Shown in pieces: positions 1 to 8,874 of a stretch of 64,000 nucleotides of DNA. The notes below the pieces were generated by a model that made no database searches, was not told the origin of the DNA, and saw nothing but the letters and a program-made list of their open reading frames with translations. The first letter of the stretch is position 1. The number at the start of each line of letters is the position of its first letter. Position numbers and translations under genes: made by a program. Source of the stretch: Actinomadura oligospora ATCC 43269 (lineage in GTDB: Bacteria > Actinomycetota > Actinomycetes > Streptosporangiales > Streptosporangiaceae); contig NZ_JADG01000013.1 of NCBI RefSeq assembly GCF_000518265.1, positions 124,001 through 188,000 of the forward strand, read 5' to 3'.

Positions 1-1029
1 CTCCCGGCGAAGTCGGGTCTCCCGTTGGCGTCCACGCTCCCGGGCAAGTCGGGTCTGCCGGTCATGTCGGGCCTGCCGTCCACATCCGGGCTTCCGCTGG
101 TGTCGAGCCTGCCGTCGACGTCCAAGCTGCCGCTGGTCTCCAGCCTTCCGCTGACGTCCGGCCTGCCGGCGAAGCCGGTCTCGCCGAGCAAGCCGGTCTC
201 GCCGAGCAAGCCGGGTTCGCTGACCAAGCCGGGTTCGCTGACCAAGGCCGGGGCGGCGGGCAAGTCTGGCCTGCCGGTCGTCTCGGGCCTGCCCGTGGCG
301 TCCAACCTGCCGCTGGGGTCCGGGCTTCCGCTTCGGAAGGCGCTGCCTTCCACGGCCGGGCTGCCGGTGCCGTCGGGGGTTCCGTCCGTTCCGGGCGCGT
401 CCAAGCTGACGGCGCTTCCGGGCCTGTCGCAGCTGCCCGCCGCCCCGGCCTCGCTGGGGACGCCGCTGTCGCGCAGCCGCACCCGGGGCGGGCCGGTTCC
501 GACGGTCCCCGGCCTGTCGCAGCTGCCCGTCCAGACCGGCCAGCTGCCCGTGCGGCTGCCGCTGGGGGCCGCGCGGACGCCGTTCGCCCCGTCCGGGTCG
601 GCCGTCCCGCAGGTCGGCGCGCTGACCCGCGGCCTGCCCGCCGCTCCGGTGGCGCTGCCGGGCCTGCCCGTCCCGTCCGCCCGGCGCAGCACCCACGTGT
701 CGGGTGACGCCGTGTCCCGGCTGACCGGCGTCAAGCTGCCCGTCGCGGACGCGCTGCCCGTGTCCGGCGACCTCAACACCCCGCAGATCGGCGGCGTGAC
801 GGACAAGGCCCCGGTCAAGGACCTCACCCAGCTGAAGGGCCTCACCCAGGTGAAGGACCTCACGCAGGCCACGGACCTGACGCACGTCCGGAAGACGGCC
901 GCCGAGGAGTCGGTCACCAGCGGCACCCACGCGGACTCCACCTGGGTCCTGGGCGCCGCCGCGGTGCTGACGGCGCTGTCCGGCGTGCTGTCGCTGGGCC
1001 GCCGCGTCCGCCTCTTCCGGCGGGCCTGA
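1..1029 (+). CDS. Hexapeptide-repeat, C-terminally membrane-anchored surface protein (5' end outside the window)
   Basis: The reading frame is open from base 1, and the repeat pattern is already running there, so the gene begins before the window. The TTG at 25 is only the first possible start inside it. Most of the product is a degenerate six-residue repeat of the form S-G-L-P-x-x (18 nt), drifting through P-V-S-P-S-K to a C-terminal block of x-x-D-L-T-Q hexamers. The last 30 residues form one hydrophobic helix followed by an Arg-rich end (RRVRLFRRA), which looks like a membrane anchor with a cytoplasmic tail. I see no LPXTG motif and no catalytic domain. An extended wall-spanning or adhesive protein is inference; I do not recognise the family. 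A hairpin follows 6 nt after the stop. Confidence 0.6.
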   Translation, partial: LPAKSGLPLASTLPGKSGLPVMSGLPSTSGLPLVSSLPSTSKLPLVSSLPLTSGLPAKPVSPSKPVSPSKPGSLTKPGSLTKAGAAGKSGLPVVSGLPVASNLPLGSGLPLRKALPSTAGLPVPSGVPSVPGASKLTALPGLSQLPAAPASLGTPLSRSRTRGGPVPTVPGLSQLPVQTGQLPVRLPLGAARTPFAPSGSAVPQVGALTRGLPAAPVALPGLPVPSARRSTHVSGDAVSRLTGVKLPVADALPVSGDLNTPQIGGVTDKAPVKDLTQLKGLTQVKDLTQATDLTHVRKTAAEESVTSGTHADSTWVLGAAAVLTALSGVLSLGRRVRLFRRA

Positions 1030-1035
1030 CCGCTC

Positions 1036-1063
1036 GTGGACGGGGGCTCCGGCTCCCGTCCAC
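1036..1063 (+). terminator. Hairpin after the repeat-protein gene
   Basis: An 11-bp stem with one mismatch (1036-1046 with 1053-1063) and a 6-nt loop starts 6 nt after the stop codon. There is no T-run, as is common for actinomycete terminators. Confidence 0.65.
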
Positions 1064-1140
1064 AAGCGCGTCCGCGTCCGGACGGGCAGTTTCCGAGGTT
1101 TCGCCCTCGGACGAGCCGCCCGCCTCCGGACCGCACAGAC

Positions 1141-1181
1141 GCTTTGCCCGTCCCGGAGGCGCGGTCTGGGGCGGGCAAAGC
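1141..1181. terminator. Second long hairpin
   Basis: A 14-bp stem with one mismatch (1141-1154 with 1168-1181) and a 13-nt loop lies between the rightward repeat gene and the leftward DUF5703 gene. It could terminate transcription from either side. Confidence 0.5.
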
Positions 1182-1328
1182 CCTGTTCAAGAAAGGTTCC
1201 CGTTCCCGGTGGTGTCGCCGGGGTCCGGAAGGGCTTGCCGCGAGGCGGGGTCGTTATCCCGGAATGGGGAGTGAGGTCTCACACGGGCGGTTTTGTCGTC
1301 GTGGTACGCGGAGAGACTCGTCCGGGTA

Positions 1329-1430
1329 GGGGACGTGACCGAGGGACGCGACCGAGGACGTGGGGGAGCGATGCGACCGGGGGCGCGTCCGAGGGACGTG
1401 TTCGAGGGCGGGATCGAGGGGCGTGACGCG
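1329..1430. repeat. Degenerate ~13-bp tandem repeat in a gene-free stretch
   Basis: Seven or so imperfect copies of a unit close to GGGACGYGWCCGA follow one another. The surrounding 1182-1622 holds no frame with convincing codon bias, and I see nothing else in it. Confidence 0.45.
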
Positions 1431-1622
1431 CCGGACGGCGTGGCGCGCGGCGGAGGGGACGCGGGAGACGCGATGAACGGGGGCGGACGCGATTATGATT
1501 ACCGGGCGTCAAAGGATTCGTACTTAGTGCTACGCTCCGGACGGAGTGCGCAGAGGGAGTCAAAGGGTGTGACGCCGGAGGGCGACCCGCCTGGCCTGCG
1601 GAAACAGCGCCGGGCCGGACGC

Positions 1623-1808
1623 CTAGAAGGTGCGCACCTGGCGAATGATCTTGCGACGCAGTTGGATCCGGCGGCTACCGTCGGGGTAGAGGCGCAGCCG
1701 GTCGAGCTCCCAGCCGCCGTGTTCGGCGTGCTCGGTGAGGATCTGCCGGGCGGTGTCACGTGTGGTGCCGCGCGGCAGTCGGAGAACGAGGTAGGTGTAC
1801 TCCACCAT
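1623..1808 (-). CDS. DUF5703 family small protein
   Basis: This 61-residue basic protein begins MVEYTYLVLRLPRGTTRD and carries the family's central signature, a stretch of the form LTEHAEHGGWELDRLRLYPDG, followed by an Arg/Lys-rich end. The match to actinobacterial DUF5703 proteins is from memory of the family, whose function is unknown. The length is normal for it. It has no signal peptide or membrane segment. It is transcribed away from topA, and the 288-bp gap at 1809-2096 must hold the promoters of both genes. The ATG start is the only one that gives the full family N terminus. Confidence 0.8.
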   Translation of the reverse strand: MVEYTYLVLRLPRGTTRDTARQILTEHAEHGGWELDRLRLYPDGSRRIQLRRKIIRQVRTF

Positions 1809-2035
1809 TGCCCCTCATTATGACCCGGCGGTGTCCTGCGGACGTCCGGCCGGCGACGGCTTCGGCGGTGGCGTGGGAGACGGGTCCGGAAGCGGCTCGG
1901 GTGGCGTCCCTGTCCGCAGCCCCGGCGGCGACGTGTCATCCTGTGGGAGTTTCACGGCGGCCGTGGGGTGGCGGGGGTTCCCCGGACGGGAAGGCGCGGC
2001 GGGGTCCCCCGGGCATGGAAGCGTCGTCGGGAAGC

Positions 2036-2057
2036 GTTGTGGCGAAGTCGTCACAAC
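2036..2057. promoter_or_regulatory. Inverted repeat in the topA upstream region
   Basis: GTTGTG (2036-2041) and CACAAC (2052-2057) flank a 10-nt spacer, 40 nt before the topA start. The arrangement suits a dimeric repressor or a small hairpin. Which it is cannot be told from the sequence. The rest of 1809-2096 shows no other clear signal. Confidence 0.3.
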
Positions 2058-2096
2058 GGCGGTGAGTAGAGACCAGACAGCGAGGTTGGAGCGACT

Positions 2097-4838
2097 GTGC
2101 CAGCCAAGAACGGCACTGCGAGGGGTGGCCGGTCCGGGGCCGATGGTGGCACCCGCCTGGTGATCGTCGAGTCGCCTGCGAAGGCGAAGACGATCGCCGG
2201 GTACCTGGGCCGTGGCTACGTCGTGGAGTCCAGTATCGGCCATATCCGGGATCTTCCCGGGAGCGCCGCCGAGGTGCCGGCCCGGTACAAGGGCGAGTCG
2301 TGGGCCAAGCTCGGCGTGAACGTCGAGCACGGCTTCGAGCCGTTGTACGTGGTCAACGCCGACAAGCGGACACAGGTCGCCAAGCTCAAGAAGCTTCTGG
2401 AAGAGGCCGACGAGCTCTTCCTCGCGACAGACGAGGACCGGGAGGGCGAGGCGATCGCCTGGCACCTCCAGGAGGTCCTCAAGCCGAAGGTCCCGGTGCA
2501 CCGGATGACCTTCAACGAGATCACCAAGGACGCGATCCGGCAGGCCGCGGCGAATCCGCGCGAGCTGAACCTGCGCCTGGTGGACGCCCAGGAGACCCGG
2601 CGCATCCTCGACCGGCTGTACGGCTACGAGGTCAGCCCGGTCCTGTGGAAGAAGGTCATGCCGAAGCTGTCGGCGGGCCGGGTGCAGTCCGTGGCGACGC
2701 GGCTGGTCGTGGAGCGGGAGCGGGAGCGCATCGCGTTCGTCTCCGCGCACTACTGGGACATCCAGGCCGAGTTCGACACCGGCAAGGGCGTCGACCCGCA
2801 CCTGTTCAAGGCCGGGCTGGTCGCCGTCGACGGCAAGCGCGTCGCGCAGGGCCGCGACTTCACGTCCGAGGGGACGCTGAAGACCCGCGACGTCCTGCAC
2901 CTGGACGAGGAGAACGCGCGCGGCCTGGCGGGACGGCTCGCCGGACGGCCCTTCGAGGTCAAGTCCGTCGAGTCCAAGCCGTACACGCGCAAGCCGTACC
3001 CGCCGTTCCGGACGACGACGCTGCAGCAGGAGGCCAGCCGCAAGCTGGGCTTCTCCGCCAAGTACACGATGTCGGTCGCCCAGAAGCTGTACGAGAACGG
3101 CTTCATCACCTACATGCGAACCGACTCGATCACGCTGTCGGAGACCGCGATCGGCGCCGCCCGGCGGCAGGCCGCGACGTTGTTCGGCGGCGAGTACGTC
3201 CCGGACCGTCCGCGCGTCTACACCTCCAAGGTCAAGAACGCGCAGGAGGCGCACGAGGCGGTCCGCCCGGCCGGTGAGAGTTTCCGTACGCCCGGTGAGA
3301 CTCGCCTGTCCGGTGATCAGTTCCGGCTGTACGAGCTGATCTGGAAGCGCACGATCGCGTCCCAGATGAAGGACGCGGCGGGCCAGTCGGTGTCGATCCG
3401 CGTCACCGGCGCGTCCACCGCGAACGAGGTCGCCGAGTTCGGCGCGACCGGCAAGACGATCACGTTCCACGGTTTCCTCAAGGCCTACGTCGAGGGCGCG
3501 GACGACCCGTCCACCGACCGCGACGACCAGGAGCGCCGCCTTCCGACGCTGACGCAGGGCGACCCGCTGTCGGCGACGGCGATGGACGCCGAGGGCCACT
3601 CGACCCGTCCGCCCGCCCGGTACACCGAGGCGTCGCTGGTCAAGGAGCTGGAGGACCGCGAGATCGGGCGGCCGTCCACCTACGCCTCGATCATCGGGAC
3701 GATCCTCGACCGCGGCTACGTGTTCAAGAAGGGCACCGCGCTGGTGCCGTCCTTCCTGGCGTTCGCCGTGGTCAACCTGCTGGAGCAGCACTTCGGCAAC
3801 CTGGTCGACTACGACTTCACCGCGCACATGGAGGACGGTCTCGACGAGATCGCGCGCGGCGAGGCCGAGCGCGTCCGCTGGCTCACCCGGTTCTACTTCG
3901 GGGACGGCGAGCAGGGCAACGAGGGCCTGAAGGACCTGGTCGGCGACATCGGCGACATCGACGCCAAGGGCATCTCGTCGTTCCCGATCAAGGGCACCGA
4001 CATCATGATCCGGGTCGGCCGGTACGGGCCGTACCTCGACCGCGACGGCGCCCGCGTCAACATCCCCGAGGACATCGCGCCCGACGAGCTCACCGCGGAG
4101 AAGGCCGAGGAGCTGTTCGCCCAGCCGTCCGGCGACCGCGAGCTCGGCCCCGACCCGGCGACCGGCAACATGATCGTCGCCAAGTCGGGACGGTTCGGGC
4201 CGTACGTCACCGAGATCGTCCCGGAGCCCCCGGCCCCGGCCCCCGCGGCGGAGGGCGAGAAGAAGAAGCGCACCAAGAAGGCCGCGGAGGCGCCGAAGCC
4301 GCGCACGTCGTCGCTGTTCAAGTCGATGTCGCTCGACACGATCACGCTCGAGGACGCGCTGAAGCTGCTCTCGCTGCCGCGCACCCTCGGCGAGCTGGAC
4401 GGCGAGCCCGTCACCGCGCAGAACGGACGGTTCGGGCCCTACATCAAGAAGGGCACCGACAGCCGCTCGCTCGGCTCGGAGGACGACCTGTTCACGGTCA
4501 CCCTCGAGCAGGCCAAGGAGCTGTTCGCCCAGCCCAAGGCGCGTGGACGCGGACGTGCCGCCGCCGCGGCGCCGCTGCGCGAGCTCGGCGACGACCCGGC
4601 CAGCGGCAAGCCGGTGGTGGTCAAGGAGGGCCGGTTCGGCCCGTACGTGACCGACGGCGAGACCAACGCGTCCCTGCGCAAGGGCGACGAGGTCGAGTCG
4701 ATCACCATCCAGCGGGCGGCCGAGCTGCTCGCGGAGCGCCGCGAGAAGGTCGCGGCGGGTGGCGGCAAGAAGAAGACCACCACGACCAAGAAGACCACGA
4801 CGCCGCGCAAGCGTTCGTCGGCCAAGTCGAGCTCCTAG
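2097..4838 (+). CDS. topA: DNA topoisomerase I (type IA)
   Basis: The enzyme relaxes negatively supercoiled DNA through a transient 5'-phosphotyrosine link. The Toprim domain opens at residues 21-38 (LVIVESPAKAKTIAGYLG), with the metal-binding DEDRE at about 112-116. The catalytic tyrosine is Tyr339 in GFITYMRTDS. The C-terminal third has no zinc fingers. It has instead four GRYGPY/GRFGPY repeats, near residues 641, 698, 777 and 845, typical of actinobacterial TopA, and ends in a Lys/Thr-rich basic tail. The 913-residue length fits the family. The GTG start is supported by GGAG 5 nt upstream. The tmk fusion gene follows after a 28-nt gap but has its own promoter-like hexamer. Confidence 0.97.
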   Translation: MPAKNGTARGGRSGADGGTRLVIVESPAKAKTIAGYLGRGYVVESSIGHIRDLPGSAAEVPARYKGESWAKLGVNVEHGFEPLYVVNADKRTQVAKLKKLLEEADELFLATDEDREGEAIAWHLQEVLKPKVPVHRMTFNEITKDAIRQAAANPRELNLRLVDAQETRRILDRLYGYEVSPVLWKKVMPKLSAGRVQSVATRLVVERERERIAFVSAHYWDIQAEFDTGKGVDPHLFKAGLVAVDGKRVAQGRDFTSEGTLKTRDVLHLDEENARGLAGRLAGRPFEVKSVESKPYTRKPYPPFRTTTLQQEASRKLGFSAKYTMSVAQKLYENGFITYMRTDSITLSETAIGAARRQAATLFGGEYVPDRPRVYTSKVKNAQEAHEAVRPAGESFRTPGETRLSGDQFRLYELIWKRTIASQMKDAAGQSVSIRVTGASTANEVAEFGATGKTITFHGFLKAYVEGADDPSTDRDDQERRLPTLTQGDPLSATAMDAEGHSTRPPARYTEASLVKELEDREIGRPSTYASIIGTILDRGYVFKKGTALVPSFLAFAVVNLLEQHFGNLVDYDFTAHMEDGLDEIARGEAERVRWLTRFYFGDGEQGNEGLKDLVGDIGDIDAKGISSFPIKGTDIMIRVGRYGPYLDRDGARVNIPEDIAPDELTAEKAEELFAQPSGDRELGPDPATGNMIVAKSGRFGPYVTEIVPEPPAPAPAAEGEKKKRTKKAAEAPKPRTSSLFKSMSLDTITLEDALKLLSLPRTLGELDGEPVTAQNGRFGPYIKKGTDSRSLGSEDDLFTVTLEQAKELFAQPKARGRGRAAAAAPLRELGDDPASGKPVVVKEGRFGPYVTDGETNASLRKGDEVESITIQRAAELLAERREKVAAGGGKKKTTTTKKTTTPRKRSSAKSSS

Positions 4839-4853
4839 GGGTGGGCGCGCCGA

Positions 4854-4859
4854 TACCCT
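4854..4859 (+). promoter_or_regulatory. -10 element TACCCT before tmk
   Basis: TACCCT ends 7 nt before the ATG at 4867, so transcription should start at or next to the start codon. There is no ribosome binding site. Confidence 0.5.
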
Positions 4860-4866
4860 GACCGCT

Positions 4867-7092
4867 ATGACCAGTTCGCGTGTTCCCGGCCCGTCGGACG
4901 CCGCCTCGTCGCCGCGGTCGGGGGCCGCCACGTCAGCTCGTCCGGCGGGGCCTCCGACCAGCGCTTTCGCGGCCGGCGCCCCGCCTGCGGCCTTCCGGCG
5001 GCTCCGGACGGCCCTCGGCGTGTCGGGGCTCGGTCACTGGCTGACCCTGCCCGCGCTCACCGCGATGGGATACGCGGCGGCGACCGATGCCTCGTTCGCC
5101 GGGCGTGCTCGCGCAGTCGAGATCGTTTTGTTGCTCTGGCTGCTGCCGGTGCTGCTCCTGCCGGGCGCCGCGGCGGCCCTCGCCGCGCGTCTCGACCGCC
5201 GTTCGACGCTGTTGTTCACCGACGCGCTGCGGGCCGTCCTGGTCCTGTCGGTCCCGATGGCCGATCTGCTGATCTCGTCGCTGCGTCCGCTGATCTGGAC
5301 GTCCGTGGCGACCGTCCTGGTCTCGTTCCTGGGCGTCCTGTGGGCCGCCGCCGCCTCGTCGTCCGCTCGGGCGCTGGCGTGGCCCGAGGGCGACTCCGAC
5401 CCGCGCGCGCACGAGGCCGGGACGCGTACGGCCGGGGCGGGTGCGACAGACGACCGGACGCGGGCGTTCGAGACCGGGGACGGCAGGACGCGCGCGGATC
5501 TGCCCGTCGCCGACGCGCCGTCCACGGGGCACGCGGCGCGCCGCATGGCCCGGACGGTCTTCGGCGTCGCGCCGGTCGCCGCGCTCGTGTTCGTCCTGAC
5601 CTCGCTGGTCGCTGACGAACTGCTGAATTCCGACGACCGCGTGCACCTCGCGCTGTACGTCGCCGCCGTCGTCTTCGCGCTGTCGGCGATCGTGACGTCC
5701 GTCGTCGGCGGGCTTCCGGGTGCGGACGGCCCGGTTCCGGACGCCCCGGTCGCACTGTTCCGGCGGCTCGGTCCGTCCGGAATCCGGGGGCTGCGGTTCG
5801 CCGTCGCCGCGTCCGCGCTCCCGGTCGGAGCCGTGCTGGCCGTCGCCCGCGTCCACACGCACGCCCTGCGCGGCGGCGACCCCGGCTACGGGATGATCCT
5901 CTGCGCGCTCGCCGTCGGCCTGGCGTCCGGACTGGTCGCGGGGCCGCGCGTGCTGCGCCCGTTCAGCCGCCGCCGCCTCCTCGGACTCTCCTCGATCGCG
6001 TCCGCGCTGCTCCTGGCCGTGATCGCGGTCGGGCTGAACCTGGTCGTCGTCGTGTTCGTCGCCGGGTTCCTCGGCGTCGCCGCCGGTGTCGCCTGGGCGT
6101 CCGCCGAGGCCGTCGTCACCGACAACCCGCTGCGCGTCCGCACCGGAACCGTCCTGACGCTGGTCATCGCGGCGATCGCCGTCCCGCTCGGCGCGGGCGC
6201 GATCGGGACGCGGCACGTCGGGCGCGACTTCCCCGGATCGTCCGCCGCGCTGCTGGCCACCGCCGTGATCGCGCTGGTCGCGGGCCTGATCGCCTACCGC
6301 CTGCTGGACGAGCGGACCGGCATCCCGCTCGTCCCGGACCTGGCGGCGGCCCTGCGCGGCGAGGTGTACGTCCCGCCGTCCGCCGCCGCCGCGACCGCCG
6401 CGACCCCGCGTCGCGCCCACGAGCGCGGCGTCTTCATCGTCTTCGAGGGCGGCGAGGGCGCGGGCAAGACCACCCAGTCCCGGCTCGCCGCGATCTGGCT
6501 CCGCGACCACGGCTACGAGGTCGTCACCACCCGCGAGCCCGGCGCCACCAAGACCGGCATGCGCCTGCGCGCCCTCCTCCTGGACCGCGAGACCACCGGC
6601 CTGTCGTCCCGCGCCGAGACCCTCCTCTACGCCGCCGACCGCGCCGACCACGTGGCCAACGTCATCCGTCCCGCCCTGGACCGGGGCGCGATCGTCGTCA
6701 GCGACCGCTACGTCGACTCGACCCTGGCCTACCAGGGGTTCGGCCGTCAGCAGCCGGTCGAGGAGATCGCCGCCGTGAACTCCTGGGGCACCGGCGGCCT
6801 CGTCCCGGACCTGACCGTCCTGCTCGAACTCCCCCCGGAGACGGGCCTGAACCGCCTCTCCAGCCCGGCCGACCGCATCGAGTCCGAGCCCCACGAGTTC
6901 CACGAGCGCGTCCTGTCCGGCTTCCGCGCCCTCGCCGAGGCCGAGCCGGACCGCTACCTCGTCCTCGACGCGAGCCGTCCCGAGTCCGAGATCCGCCGCG
7001 AGATCCAGGACCGCATCCGCGACATCCTCCCCGACCCCATCCCCGCCTCCACCGAAGACGCCACCAGCACGTTCCCCGCCATCACCGACTGA
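4867..7092 (+). CDS. tmk: Fusion of an MFS-like membrane domain and dTMP kinase
   Basis: The C-terminal 220 residues are a thymidylate kinase that phosphorylates dTMP to dTDP. Its P-loop GGEGAGKTT lies at 528-536, followed by TREPG and DRYVDSTLAYQG. Residues 35-490 form a polytopic domain of about 12 hydrophobic segments, interrupted by an Asp/Arg/Thr-rich cytoplasmic loop, and resemble a major facilitator protein without recognisable substrate motifs. This fusion is known in several actinomycetes, where the membrane part has no assigned job. I chose ATG 4867 over the open frame reaching back to 4759 because the longer version would run into topA and because a -10 hexamer sits 7 nt upstream. 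The product has 741 residues. The kinase call is firm; transport activity is unproven. Confidence 0.93.
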   Translation: MTSSRVPGPSDAASSPRSGAATSARPAGPPTSAFAAGAPPAAFRRLRTALGVSGLGHWLTLPALTAMGYAAATDASFAGRARAVEIVLLLWLLPVLLLPGAAAALAARLDRRSTLLFTDALRAVLVLSVPMADLLISSLRPLIWTSVATVLVSFLGVLWAAAASSSARALAWPEGDSDPRAHEAGTRTAGAGATDDRTRAFETGDGRTRADLPVADAPSTGHAARRMARTVFGVAPVAALVFVLTSLVADELLNSDDRVHLALYVAAVVFALSAIVTSVVGGLPGADGPVPDAPVALFRRLGPSGIRGLRFAVAASALPVGAVLAVARVHTHALRGGDPGYGMILCALAVGLASGLVAGPRVLRPFSRRRLLGLSSIASALLLAVIAVGLNLVVVVFVAGFLGVAAGVAWASAEAVVTDNPLRVRTGTVLTLVIAAIAVPLGAGAIGTRHVGRDFPGSSAALLATAVIALVAGLIAYRLLDERTGIPLVPDLAAALRGEVYVPPSAAAATAATPRRAHERGVFIVFEGGEGAGKTTQSRLAAIWLRDHGYEVVTTREPGATKTGMRLRALLLDRETTGLSSRAETLLYAADRADHVANVIRPALDRGAIVVSDRYVDSTLAYQGFGRQQPVEEIAAVNSWGTGGLVPDLTVLLELPPETGLNRLSSPADRIESEPHEFHERVLSGFRALAEAEPDRYLVLDASRPESEIRREIQDRIRDILPDPIPASTEDATSTFPAITD

Positions 7093-7109
7093 CCCGTCCC
7101 GCCCGCCCG

Positions 7110-7260
7110 AGCCCGGCCCGCGCCGACTGAGTCCGGCCCGCCCCGGCCGAGTCTGGTTCGCACGGCCGAGTCTGGCTCGCGCCGGTCGAGCCTCAGCTCG
7201 CATCGGCTTGACCCGGCTCGCACCGGCTCGCCCGGTCGACCTCAGCAGGCATCGGCTCCC
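7110..7260. repeat. Degenerate ~20-bp tandem repeat after tmk
   Basis: About six imperfect copies of a unit near GCCGAGTCTGGCTCGCRCCG fill the start of the tmk-holB gap. No open frame here shows coding bias. Confidence 0.5.
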
Positions 7261-7385
7261 ACCGACCGGCCCGGTCGTCACCCGCCTCGCCCTGGCCCTC
7301 GCCTCGCCTGATCGGATGGCCGCACGGAGCGTCCGATTGGGCTTTCGCGTCGTCCCTTGGGACCGGGGCGTCCACTTGCCGATGG

Positions 7386-7406
7386 TTATCCACAACCTGT
7401 GGGTAA
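7386..7406. promoter_or_regulatory. Pair of inverted DnaA-box-like sites
   Basis: TTATCCACA (7386-7394) and, inverted, TGTGGGTAA (7398-7406, reading TTACCCACA on the other strand) are 3 nt apart. The first equals the classical DnaA box; the second differs from it by one base. The site lies 92 bp before holB in an unusually AT-rich patch. It could also fold as a hairpin ending the tmk transcript. Confidence 0.4.
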
Positions 7407-7485
7407 CTTCGCGATGACCTGGCCACCGGGGCAGGGTGGATGTGAGGCATGGGGCGGGACGGCGCCGTGAGGGGAGGTGAGGCCG

Positions 7486-7491
7486 TAGCCT
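7486..7491 (+). promoter_or_regulatory. -10 element TAGCCT before holB
   Basis: TAGCCT ends 7 nt before the ATG at 7499. The region is consistent with a leaderless mRNA. Confidence 0.5.
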
Positions 7492-7498
7492 TCTGTGC

Positions 7499-8698
7499 AT
7501 GAGCGTGTGGGACGACCTGGTGGGGCAGGATCCGGTGATCGCGCAGCTGCGGTCGGCCGTGGCGGCGTCCGATGGGTCGTCGTCCGGAGGCGGACGGGCG
7601 GCGGGCGGGGGCCGGGCTGCGGGCGGCGGCAAGATGGCGCACGCGTGGCTGTTCACGGGCCCGCCCGGCTCGGGACGATCGGCGGCTGCGCGGGCCTTCG
7701 CGGCAGCGCTGCAGTGCGCCGAGACGCCGCGCGGGTGCGGGCACTGCGCGTCCTGCCACCAGGTGCTGCAGGGCACGCACGCGGACGTCGAGATCATCCG
7801 GCCGTCCGGGCTCTCCTACGGCGTGAAGGAGACCCGCGAGCTGGTGCTGCGGGCCTCGTCGTCGCCGAGCGTGGGGCGCTGGCAGGTCGTCCTGTTCGAG
7901 GACGCCGACCGCGCCACCGAGGCCGCCGCCAACGCGCTGCTGAAGGCGATCGAGGAACCCCCGCCGCGGACGGTGTGGCTGCTGTGCACGCCGTCCCCGG
8001 AGGACATGCTCATGACCATCCGGTCACGCTGCCGCGTGGTCACCCTCCGCACGCCCCCGGTCGCCGCCGTGACGGACGTCCTGGTGCTGCGGGACGGCGT
8101 CGACCCCGTGACGGCCGAGATCGCCGCGCGCGCCGCGCAGGGGCACATCAGCCGGGCCCGGCGGCTCGCCACCGACGCCGACGCCCGCAGGCGCCGCGCG
8201 GAGGTCATGGCGATCCCGCGCCGCCTGACCGGCGTGGGCCCCGCGGTGATGGCCGCCGAGGCCCTCGTCAAAGCCGCCGAGGCCGAGGCGAAGGCGACCA
8301 CCGAGGAGCTCAACGAGGCCGAGACCGCCGCGCTCCGCCAAGCCCTGGGCGAGAGCGTCAAGGGCCGCATGCCCCGCGGCACCGCCGGAGCGCTGAAGGA
8401 ACTGGAGGACAAGCAGAAGTCCCGCGCGACCCGCGTCAAGCGCGACTCCCTCGACCGCGCCCTCCTCGACCTGGCCTCCTACTACCGCGACGTCCTGACC
8501 CTCCAGATGGGCGCGTCCAGCGACCTCGTCAACACCGAACTCGACCCGGAACTCCGCGCCACCGCGGGCAACGGCACCCCCGAGTCCACCCTCCGCCGCC
8601 TCGACGCGATCATGGCCTGCCGCGAGCGCCTGGACGCCAACGTCAACCCCCTCCTCGCCGTCGAGTCCCTCACCCTCGCCCTCCGCACCGGCAACTGA
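7499..8698 (+). CDS. holB: DNA polymerase III delta' subunit
   Basis: This is the clamp-loader subunit that works with DnaX and delta to load the sliding clamp. It begins MSVWDDLVGQDPV, the usual actinobacterial opening. The Walker A segment is GPPGSGRS (54-61), with Arg replacing the usual Lys, as expected of a subunit that does not hydrolyse ATP. Four cysteines (73, 80, 83, 86) form the zinc site, and the SRC motif typical of delta' is present (RSRCRVV). A Gly/Ser/Ala-rich insert at 27-45 is longer than in most homologues. The PSP1 protein at 12216 is a usual neighbour of holB in Bacillus and lies nearby here. A promoter hexamer precedes the ATG directly. Confidence 0.93.
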   Translation: MSVWDDLVGQDPVIAQLRSAVAASDGSSSGGGRAAGGGRAAGGGKMAHAWLFTGPPGSGRSAAARAFAAALQCAETPRGCGHCASCHQVLQGTHADVEIIRPSGLSYGVKETRELVLRASSSPSVGRWQVVLFEDADRATEAAANALLKAIEEPPPRTVWLLCTPSPEDMLMTIRSRCRVVTLRTPPVAAVTDVLVLRDGVDPVTAEIAARAAQGHISRARRLATDADARRRRAEVMAIPRRLTGVGPAVMAAEALVKAAEAEAKATTEELNEAETAALRQALGESVKGRMPRGTAGALKELEDKQKSRATRVKRDSLDRALLDLASYYRDVLTLQMGASSDLVNTELDPELRATAGNGTPESTLRRLDAIMACRERLDANVNPLLAVESLTLALRTGN

Positions 8699-8815
8699 TC
8701 TCCGGCCTCAGGCCAGCGTCTGCTCCTCGGCGTCAGGAGCGACAGTTGATCCTCGGTCTCAGGACCTGCAGCTGATGCCCGGTCTCGGGCGGCCAGTTGA
8801 TCATCGTCGCTGTGC
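8693..8815. repeat. Degenerate ~25-bp tandem repeat between holB and the YCII gene
   Basis: Five imperfect copies of a unit near CAGYTGATCCYCGGTCTCAG begin at the last codons of holB and fill the gap between the two convergent genes. I see no clear terminator hairpin here. Confidence 0.5.
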
Positions 8816-8874
8816 GCGGTGACGGTCGGCGCGGCGTGGGTTCAGTGGGACGGGACGGGAGGGGTGTGGCGTGG

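Noticed and set aside
1818..4931. 1037-codon open frame antisense to topA
   Set aside because: It mirrors topA codon by codon. Open antisense frames are expected in GC-rich genes, and the product is an Arg/Leu/Asp-rich low-complexity sequence.
4933..7797. 954-codon open frame antisense to tmk
   Set aside because: Same shadow effect. It spans an intergenic region and the holB start, and has no family pattern.
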